64,000 bases of DNA from an uncultured Pseudomonadota bacterium (GTDB lineage: Bacteria; Pseudomonadota; Gammaproteobacteria; Burkholderiales; Methylophilaceae), in the NCBI GenBank assembly GCA_903876765.1, contig CAIRBH010000003.1, positions 1 to 64,000 on the forward strand, in the 5' to 3' direction. Shown piece by piece: positions 58,647 through 64,000 of the stretch. Below the pieces are notes generated by a model. The model was not told the DNA's origin, made no database searches, and saw only the letters and a program-made list of their open reading frames with translations. Every line of letters starts with the position of its first letter. Within the stretch, counting starts at the first letter, position 1. The translations under genes and the position numbers were made by a program.

Positions 58647-59525
58647 CTATTCAAGTTGTTTTAACTGTAAGGCAAAATCGTACAATATGTTTTTCTTTTC
58701 ATTGGTAATTTCTGCGGCCAACTTCACCGCTTGCTTAAGCGGTAACTCAGCCAATAACAATTTTAATATGCGGATCACTTGCTCAGACAGCGCCGCTACT
58801 TCTTTTATAATCGCACTTTCAACCAGCAGCACAAATTCACCGCGCTGCTGATTAGCGTCGCTTTTCAACCAAGCTTCAGCGTCGCCCAAAGCACAGCTGT
58901 GTATGGTTTCAAAGGTTTTGGTAATTTCACGGGCAATGGTGATGCGCCTATCTGAGCCTAGTACTGTAGCCATATCAATAATGCTCTCTACAATACGGTG
59001 CGGCGCTTCATAAAATACCAATGTCACGGTCTGTGCGCTTAAAATTGCTAGCGCCTTGCGCCTTGCTGCGCCACTGGCTGGCAAAAAGCCATGGAATAAA
59101 AAGCCATTTTGCGCGATCCCGCTGGCAGAAAGCGCCGCAATGACAGCGCTAGCACCAGGGATAGGTACTACTTTTATGCCCGCCCGCCTGACAAAATCAA
59201 CCAGCACCGCGCCAGGATCGCTAATGCCCGGCGTCCCAGCATCAGTCACCAAGGCAATATGCTGCCCCACTTGCAGTTGTAAGAGTAATTTTTCGGCAGA
59301 TTGCCGCTCATTATGCTCATGTACTGCGATTAACTTTTTGCTGATGCCAAAGTGCGACAGCAAGCCCGAGGTATGCCGCGTATCCTCAGCCGCTATTGCA
59401 TCCACCGCCTTTAAGGTTTCTATTGCGCGCAAGGTCATATCAGCTAAATTGCCTATTGGCGTTGCCACCACATATAATATACCGTCACTTTTTGCACCAG
59501 TATTGTGTAAACTGAATTCATTCAT
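58647..59525 (-). CDS. rsmI: 16S rRNA (cytidine1402-2'-O)-methyltransferase RsmI
   Basis: 292 residues of the tetrapyrrole-methylase fold: LYVVATPIGNLADMTLRAIE, AEDTRHTSGLL, VTDAGTPGISDPG and FYEAPHRI. It methylates the 2'-OH of C1402, the same nucleotide that RsmH modifies at N4; both genes are in this window. Divergent from yraN with 34 bases between starts. Confidence 0.96.
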   Translation of the reverse strand: MNEFSLHNTGAKSDGILYVVATPIGNLADMTLRAIETLKAVDAIAAEDTRHTSGLLSHFGISKKLIAVHEHNERQSAEKLLLQLQVGQHIALVTDAGTPGISDPGAVLVDFVRRAGIKVVPIPGASAVIAALSASGIAQNGFLFHGFLPASGAARRKALAILSAQTVTLVFYEAPHRIVESIIDMATVLGSDRRITIAREITKTFETIHSCALGDAEAWLKSDANQQRGEFVLLVESAIIKEVAALSEQVIRILKLLLAELPLKQAVKLAAEITNEKKNILYDFALQLKQLE

Positions 59526-59559
59526 ATTGAAAGTTTAACGCCTAGCTGAGCTATCGCCT

Positions 59560-59913
59560 ATGAAAATCAATGAAAATAATGCTGGATTAGCCGCTGAAAA
59601 GCTAGCAGCAGATTATTTAGTCCAGCATGGCATGAAAATGCTAGAACAAAACTACCATTGCCGCTTTGGTGAAATTGATTTGATTATGCTAGACCATAAA
59701 ACCAAAGTATTTGTTGAAGTTAGACTGAGAACTAACCCTGCATTTGGCGGTGCGGCTACTAGCATTACATTGGCAAAACAACAAAAAATCATTGCTACCG
59801 CTCAGCATTACTTGCAACAACATGCCGATTGCCCGTGCCGCTTTGATGTGATTGTGATGAGCCAAGCGGATGCGAAACACATCGTATGGATACGTAATGC
59901 ATTTGACGCATAA
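59560..59913 (+). CDS. yraN: YraN/UPF0102 family protein
   Basis: 117 residues. AEKLAADYLVQHGMKMLEQNYHC and GEIDLIMLDHKTKVFVEVRLR form the nuclease-like core (E, D and the EVR strand) of UPF0102 proteins, which are related to Holliday-junction-type nucleases but remain uncharacterised. The usual Lys in EVKxR is a plain EVRLR here. Pairing with divergent rsmI is widely conserved. Confidence 0.92.
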   Translation: MKINENNAGLAAEKLAADYLVQHGMKMLEQNYHCRFGEIDLIMLDHKTKVFVEVRLRTNPAFGGAATSITLAKQQKIIATAQHYLQQHADCPCRFDVIVMSQADAKHIVWIRNAFDA

Positions 59914-59982
59914 AAGGCGTATCATTCGCAAAAATATATTTTCAGCTTTATATATTGATCTGCCAATTTAAAGGAATCAGCC

Positions 59983-60567
59983 ATGCATTTAAATACTAAA
60001 AAAATTGCCCTCTGCCTCATACTCTCAGCCACCCTAGCGACTCAGTTCACCGCTTGTGTGCCAGTAGTAGTGGGTGGCGCTGCCGCAGGTGGTGCGATGG
60101 CTGCCGATAGGCGCACATCAGGTATTTATGTAGAAGATGAAAATATTGAACTCAAAGCCCTCAAACTCATGGAAACTAACTTAGGCGAACAAGCACATGT
60201 TAATGTTACCAGCTACAATCGTAACGTGTTACTAACCGGTGAAGTACCAACAGCCGAGTCTAAAGCAAAAGCTGAAACCTTGGTCAAACAAATCACCAAC
60301 ACGCGCAATATCACCAATGAAATTGCGATTAGCCCTAAATCAACCATAGGTTCACGTAGCAACGACGGTTATTTAACAGCAAAGGTCAAGGCAAGATTTG
60401 TCACTGAGAATAAGTTTCCAGCTAACTACGTTAAAGTGGTCACCGAAAATAGCGTGGTTTATTTAATTGGCATAGTGACCAAGGCGGAAGCGGAAGCGGC
60501 AGCAGAAATAGCCCGAAATATCAATGGCGTTACAAAAGTAGTTAAGCTGTTTGAATACACACCTTAA
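59983..60567 (+). CDS. BON-domain lipoprotein (DolP-like)
   Basis: 194 residues. A lipoprotein signal ends at TQFTAC with Cys25, followed by a Gly/Ala-rich stretch (VVVGGAAAGGAMA) and two BON domains (about 47-117 and 122-192) with the pattern VNVTSYNRNVLLTGEVPTAE and VKVVTENSVVYLIGIVTKAE. E. coli DolP (YraP) binds anionic phospholipid at the outer membrane and division site. Position after rsmI-yraN matches the yraP neighbourhood. Confidence 0.92.
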   Translation: MHLNTKKIALCLILSATLATQFTACVPVVVGGAAAGGAMAADRRTSGIYVEDENIELKALKLMETNLGEQAHVNVTSYNRNVLLTGEVPTAESKAKAETLVKQITNTRNITNEIAISPKSTIGSRSNDGYLTAKVKARFVTENKFPANYVKVVTENSVVYLIGIVTKAEAEAAAEIARNINGVTKVVKLFEYTP

Positions 60568-60636
60568 ACTTGCACAGTGCTTTATGGCAACCTGCTAAGA
60601 GCGTCACTTTATAAAATTACATGGCAAACCAATCTA

Positions 60637-60954
60637 ATGTCTACAGAGCAAAAAACATCATCAGCACTTGCTGAAATTATCATAGAAAGCAGCACCCGCG
60701 CTGGCAAACCGTTTCGCCCGAGTGACTGGGTAGATCGCATGTGCAGCTCATATGCCACTTTTGGTGAAGATCGCAAGCTTAAATACTCGCCCTATCTCAA
60801 ACCAAAAGTTGTGAATGGTGGGCGCTGCTTGGCGGTAGATTTGACGCTGAAAAAAGTCAATCCAGAAGGGTATGCACAATTAATGCACTTCGCTGATGAA
60901 AATCAGCTCAACATCCTAGATGCTCAAGGCAATGCTATCGCAGCGCCCTATTAA
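60637..60954 (+). CDS. DUF3579 protein
   Basis: 105 residues from ATG 60637; the open frame reaches back to 60577 but begins there with a non-ATG codon and a poorly conserved stretch. Conserved parts are GKPFRPSDWVDRMCSSYATFG and LKYSPYLKPKVVNGGRCLAVD. DUF3579 proteins are short betaproteobacterial proteins of unknown function. Convergent with the TlpA-like gene. Confidence 0.87.
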   Translation: MSTEQKTSSALAEIIIESSTRAGKPFRPSDWVDRMCSSYATFGEDRKLKYSPYLKPKVVNGGRCLAVDLTLKKVNPEGYAQLMHFADENQLNILDAQGNAIAAPY

Positions 60955-60998
60955 GCACCCAATTAAGCGTAGAAGTTAAGAGCAGAATTTAAGCGGCG

Positions 60999-61526
60999 CT
61001 AATTTTTGCCTATCATTTTCTCGATATAAGTTTTAGTAATTAGGCCGCGTTTTATTTTAACCAACCGACCTTGAGGATTATAAATAAAGGTGGTTGGTAG
61101 GACGTCAGCCCGTCCAATTTGGCTAGTCACGCTGTCATCCCCCAATACTATAGGATATGACACCAGCATATCATCTACATAAGCTTTGACCGACTGAAGG
61201 TTGTCATAATCAAACACCACGCCTATCACCATCAAATCTTTTTTTCGGCGCTGGTCATATAAATTAACCAAGTCCGGCACTTCCTCTAAGCATGGCGGGC
61301 ACCAAGTGGCCCAATAATTGACTAAAACCCACTTACCTTGGTAATTAGCTAAACGGTGTTTTATACCTGCGGTATCTTTTAACACAAAATTAGACTGGAC
61401 GGCTGTCTCAACATTGGCCTCAACATTGGTCTCAACACTGGCCTCAGCATTGGCCTGCGGACTAATAGCAATCATAGGTATGACCAAAATTAGGCCCAAT
61501 AGAAAATGTCGCATTTTATTTTTCAC
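60999..61526 (-). CDS. TlpA-like thioredoxin-fold disulfide reductase, exported
   Basis: 175 residues. A signal peptide (about 1-28, ending PQANA) is followed by four copies of a four-residue acidic repeat (AEASVETNVEANVET) and the thioredoxin fold with WATWCPPCLEEVPDL and VLPTTFIYNP. Such proteins reduce periplasmic disulfides, for example in cytochrome c maturation. ATG at 61514 (MRHFLLG) is an alternative start with a better signal peptide. Confidence 0.9.
   Translation of the reverse strand: MKNKMRHFLLGLILVIPMIAISPQANAEASVETNVEANVETAVQSNFVLKDTAGIKHRLANYQGKWVLVNYWATWCPPCLEEVPDLVNLYDQRRKKDLMVIGVVFDYDNLQSVKAYVDDMLVSYPIVLGDDSVTSQIGRADVLPTTFIYNPQGRLVKIKRGLITKTYIEKMIGKN
61408..61455 (-). repeat. 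Four 12-bp tandem repeats in the TlpA-like gene
   Basis: Units of TCAACATTGGCC (plus-strand form) at 61408, 61420, 61432 and 61444, differing at one or two bases each, code for four [A/T]-[N/S]-[V/A]-E units just after the signal peptide. The unit is a multiple of three, so copy number can change without frameshift. Confidence 0.85.
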
Positions 61527-61736
61527 TAAATTCAGTTAACTATCACTAAGCTAATTATAATGAGCATCACACGAACTAATAAGATTATTTTGCTGCATAT
61601 ACAACAAGATTAATGAATAGCTAGCCATGCAAAAAATAACTTTAAATGCATCTTTTACATTTTATACTTCACTAAAACCGTTTTTTTCGTTACGATACAC
61701 AATTAATTATTAAGCATTAATCAAATAGAGGTTTTC

Positions 61737-62063
61737 ATGAGCGAACATATTACACACCTTAACGATGCCGGCTTTGAACAAGACGTTCTACAGTCACAAC
61801 TTCCTGTTTTAGTGGACTACTGGGCAGAATGGTGTGGGCCATGCAAAATGATTGCACCGATTTTAGATGAGATCTCTAAAGAATACGCAGGGCGCCTAAA
61901 AATAGGCAAACTCAATATAGACGACAACCAACTTACCCCGCCAAAATATGGCATTCGTGGCATCCCAACACTCATGCTCTTTAAAAATGGTAATGTAGAA
62001 GCGACCAAAGTAGGGGCATTATCAAAATCTCAATTAACTGCATTTATTGACAGCAACATTTAA
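61737..62063 (+). CDS. trxA: Thioredoxin TrxA
   Basis: 108 residues, standard length. Active site [15 protein letters not shown] with C33 and C36, cis-proline in [12 protein letters not shown]. The main cytosolic thiol reductant. It has its own upstream region of about 210 bases shared with the divergent TlpA-like gene and precedes rho, a conserved order. Confidence 0.97.
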   Translation: MSEHITHLNDAGFEQDVLQSQLPVLVDYWAEWCGPCKMIAPILDEISKEYAGRLKIGKLNIDDNQLTPPKYGIRGIPTLMLFKNGNVEATKVGALSKSQLTAFIDSNI

Positions 62064-62087
62064 ACACTTTACGCTGTATACCTTGTT

Positions 62088-62127
62088 ACAAATGCTTGGT
62101 TTTAAACACTAACAATCAAGCATTTGT
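62088..62127 (+). repeat. Inverted repeat between trxA and rho
   Basis: ACAAATGCTTG (62088-62098) and CAAGCATTTGT (62117-62127) are perfect 11-bp inverses around 18 bases. No T run follows. It could protect the trxA 3' end or act in the rho leader, where rho transcription is known to be autoregulated. Confidence 0.5.
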
Positions 62128-62198
62128 CATTCCCCTCCATTAATTAAATCAGTAGTTTTCAACCCATCCCCACAAAATTCTTGTTCTAGTGAGCCTCC

Positions 62199-63458
62199 AT
62201 GCACTTATCCGACCTTAAACACCTACCCGTTACTGAGCTAGTAGAAATGGCTATCGCCGATGAAATCGACAATGCTAGCCGCATGCGCAAGCAAGATTTA
62301 ATCTTTGCCATTTTGAAACACAAGGCCAAAAAAGGTGAAAGTATTTTTGGCGACGGCACACTAGAAGTGCTACAAGACGGCTTTGGGTTTTTACGCTCAC
62401 CTGATACCTCTTACTTAGCAGGGCCTGATGATATTTACGTTTCACCTTCGCAAATCCGTCGCTTTAATTTGCACACTGGCGACAGCATACAAGGTGAAAT
62501 CCGCATCCCCAAAGATGGTGAACGCTACTTCGCCTTAGTTAAAGTGGATGTAGTCAACGGCGAAGCGCCAGAAAACACCAAACATAAGATTTTATTTGAA
62601 AACTTAACCCCACTCTTTCCTACCATCCCCCTCACATTAGAGCGCGATATTAAGGGTGTAGAAAACATTACCAGCCGTGTCATTGACATGATTGCGCCTA
62701 TAGGCCGTGGTCAGCGTGGCCTGCTAGTTGCCAGCCCGAAAAGCGGTAAAACCGTGATGATGCAAAACATTGCTCACGCCATCACCGCCAACCACCCTGA
62801 TGTGATTTTGATTGTACTATTAATTGATGAGCGGCCAGAAGAAGTGACGGAAATGACACGCTCAGTCAAGGGTGAAGTCGTTGCTTCTACCTTCGACGAG
62901 CCTGCAACTCGCCACGTACAAGTGGCAGAAATGGTGCTTGAAAAAGCCAAGCGCCTAGTTGAACATAAAAAAGACGTGGTCATACTTTTAGACTCTATCA
63001 CTAGGCTGGCTCGCGCTTACAACACCGTTATCCCCTCATCAGGCAAGGTATTAACTGGCGGGGTAGATGCCAATGCGCTACAACGGCCAAAAAGGTTCTT
63101 CGGCGCCGCACGTAATATTGAAGAAGGTGGTTCACTTACCATTATCGCCACAGCCTTGGTAGATACTGGCTCTCGTATGGATGACGTGATTTATGAAGAG
63201 TTTAAAGGTACAGGTAATATGGAAATCCATCTTGATCGCAAGATGGCTGAAAAACGTCAATATCCTGCTATTAACGTCAACAAATCTGGCACGCGTCGTG
63301 AAGAATTACTGATTGAAAAAGACGTACTTCAGAAAATTTGGGTGTTACGCAAGCTGCTTTACCCTATGGACGACATTGAAGCGATGGAGTTCTTATTAGA
63401 TAAAATCAAAGCCACTAAAAATAATGCTGACTTTTTTGACAGCATGCGCAGAGGCTAA
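62199..63458 (+). CDS. rho: Transcription termination factor Rho
   Basis: 419 residues, the compact form without N-terminal insertions. N-terminal [18 protein letters not shown], the cold-shock-like RNA-binding part ([20 protein letters not shown]), Walker [15 protein letters not shown], Walker [16 protein letters not shown] and the Q/R loops. It moves along RNA and releases polymerase. Several hairpins in the window lacking T runs may depend on it. Confidence 0.98.
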   Translation: MHLSDLKHLPVTELVEMAIADEIDNASRMRKQDLIFAILKHKAKKGESIFGDGTLEVLQDGFGFLRSPDTSYLAGPDDIYVSPSQIRRFNLHTGDSIQGEIRIPKDGERYFALVKVDVVNGEAPENTKHKILFENLTPLFPTIPLTLERDIKGVENITSRVIDMIAPIGRGQRGLLVASPKSGKTVMMQNIAHAITANHPDVILIVLLIDERPEEVTEMTRSVKGEVVASTFDEPATRHVQVAEMVLEKAKRLVEHKKDVVILLDSITRLARAYNTVIPSSGKVLTGGVDANALQRPKRFFGAARNIEEGGSLTIIATALVDTGSRMDDVIYEEFKGTGNMEIHLDRKMAEKRQYPAINVNKSGTRREELLIEKDVLQKIWVLRKLLYPMDDIEAMEFLLDKIKATKNNADFFDSMRRG

Positions 63459-63487
63459 AGTTTACCGACCTAATTTGCAAGCCATCC

Positions 63488-63516
63488 TTGCATAGCTGGG
63501 CTAATTTAAATATAAT
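63488..63516 (+). promoter_or_regulatory. Sigma-70 promoter of rpmE2
   Basis: TTGCAT (63488-63493), a 17-base spacer and a consensus TATAAT (63511-63516). Transcription would start near 63523, leaving a leader of about 90 bases. Confidence 0.7.
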
Positions 63517-63522
63517 GCTCGG

Positions 63523-63612
63523 CTGTTATAAATATGACGTGCTATTGATGGCGCGCATATATCACGTATACATTTAAGTGCCGTATCATTCGGCAAAATT
63601 GAGGCTACTACT
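63523..63612 (+). promoter_or_regulatory. Structured leader of rpmE2, possible L31 autoregulatory element
   Basis: The leader can form a long hairpin, TAT-g-ACGTG (63533-63541) with CACGTATA (63563-63570), leaving one bulged G, and a second hairpin TGCCG (63579-63583) with CGGCA (63591-63595) just before the ribosome site GAGG. L31 leader motifs are known in other bacterial groups; this one is inferred from position and pairing only. Confidence 0.4.
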
Positions 63613-63855
63613 ATGAAAGATGGAATTCACCCAGAATACCGTGACGTTGTTTTTCAAGACATCGGCGCAGATTTTACATTTATGACGCGCTCTACCATTG
63701 CAGCCCGTGACACGATCAAATGGACTGACGGTAAAGAATATCCGCTGGTTAAAATTGAAGTATCATCAAAATCACACCCATTTTATACTGGTAAACAAAT
63801 GATTTTGGATACTGCTGGTCGTGTTGATAAATTCCGTAAAAAATATGGCATGTAA
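63613..63855 (+). CDS. rpmE2: 50S ribosomal protein L31 type B
   Basis: 80 residues: [30 protein letters not shown] and [11 protein letters not shown]. The CxxC zinc motif of type A L31 is absent, so this is the zinc-independent B form. It has its own promoter and terminator. Whether a zinc-binding paralogue exists elsewhere is unknown. Confidence 0.97.
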   Translation: MKDGIHPEYRDVVFQDIGADFTFMTRSTIAARDTIKWTDGKEYPLVKIEVSSKSHPFYTGKQMILDTAGRVDKFRKKYGM

Positions 63856-63885
63856 TCAGTCTATTTGACTGTTACAGCAAAGACT

Positions 63886-63909
63886 AAAGCAGCTTAGGCT
63901 GCTTTTTTT
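63886..63909 (+). terminator. Rho-independent terminator of rpmE2
   Basis: AAAGCAGC (63886-63893), loop TTAG and GCTGCTTT (63898-63905) followed by a run of T. Confidence 0.9.
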
Positions 63910-64000
63910 ATTGAAGTTTTCACTGCCAATTAAGTTTTCACTCGCAATCTGCCATTAGAGCCTATGGCTAGCAACTGCAATCAGTTAAAATTAGCCCATA

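Noticed and set aside
59056..59538. 160-codon frame opposite rsmI
   Set aside because: Shadow frame; rsmI is unambiguous on the other strand.
61408..61455. Short regular repeats as a possible CRISPR array
   Set aside because: Units are 12 bp, without spacers, and lie in frame within a gene.
63909..64000. C-terminal end of another gene on the minus strand
   Set aside because: A minus-strand tail reading LLAIGSNGRLRVKT is preceded by a stop within the window, so no gene can be supported; the AAGTTTTCACT duplication here (63914 and 63932) is too short to interpret.

Overview
The window reads as a chromosomal segment of a methylotrophic betaproteobacterium of the Methylophilaceae, most like Methylotenera. 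The main support is a XoxF-type, lanthanide-dependent methanol dehydrogenase carrying the D-Y-D metal signature with no xoxG or xoxJ beside it, a quinoprotein-associated SoxYZ-like carrier, and a betaproteobacterial arrangement of ruv, tol-pal and dcw genes with moderate, AT-leaning base composition. The genus is inferred; no rRNA or tRNA gene was found that would settle it.

Layout. 1-6.4 kb: the end of an exbD-like gene, a secreted YVTN beta-propeller protein with a small membrane protein, a MocR-type regulator, then xoxF with a strong terminator and a 31-residue membrane micro-protein not normally called. 6.5-15.7 kb: one long leftward run, yebC-ruvC-prenyltransferase-ruvA-ruvB-ybgC-tolQ-tolR-tolA-tolB-pal-cpoB, mostly with overlapping or touching genes. 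15.8-20.8 kb: assorted single genes (DMT transporter, CBS protein, SOUL protein, trhP, yjbQ, SoxYZ-like carrier). 20.9-22.9 kb: a small accessory patch with a VOC protein, a phd-vapC toxin-antitoxin pair with a palindromic operator, an orphan addiction-module protein and a HEPN-like protein. 23-27.5 kb: aspS and small housekeeping genes on the minus strand. 27.6-32.4 kb: rightward genes rsmE, an HTH-argA fusion, argB, a HAD phosphatase, slmA and a DUF2788 gene. 32.4-55.6 kb: cca, an NDUFA9-like gene, slt, lpxC and the complete division and cell wall (dcw) cluster from ftsZ back to mraZ, all leftward, with three phased MraZ boxes upstream. 55.6-57.5 kb: non-coding and decayed DNA holding the RNase P RNA, a structured repeat-like element and an HNH endonuclease pseudogene. 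57.6-64 kb: pyrC, rsmI, yraN, a BON lipoprotein, a DUF3579 gene, a TlpA-like protein, trxA, rho and rpmE2.

The least ordinary item is the N-acetylglutamate synthase at 28.4-30.0 kb. It carries a complete Cro/C1-type helix-turn-helix domain at its N terminus, and its short promoter region contains a perfect 11-bp inverted repeat plus two related AT-rich palindromes 21 bp apart. Together these suggest an enzyme that senses arginine-pathway ligands and controls its own (and argB) transcription. Other points worth checking are the lone xoxF with a MocR regulator lacking the usual PLP tyrosine, the structured rpmE2 leader, the inverted repeat around the MraZ boxes, and the structured element next to rnpB.
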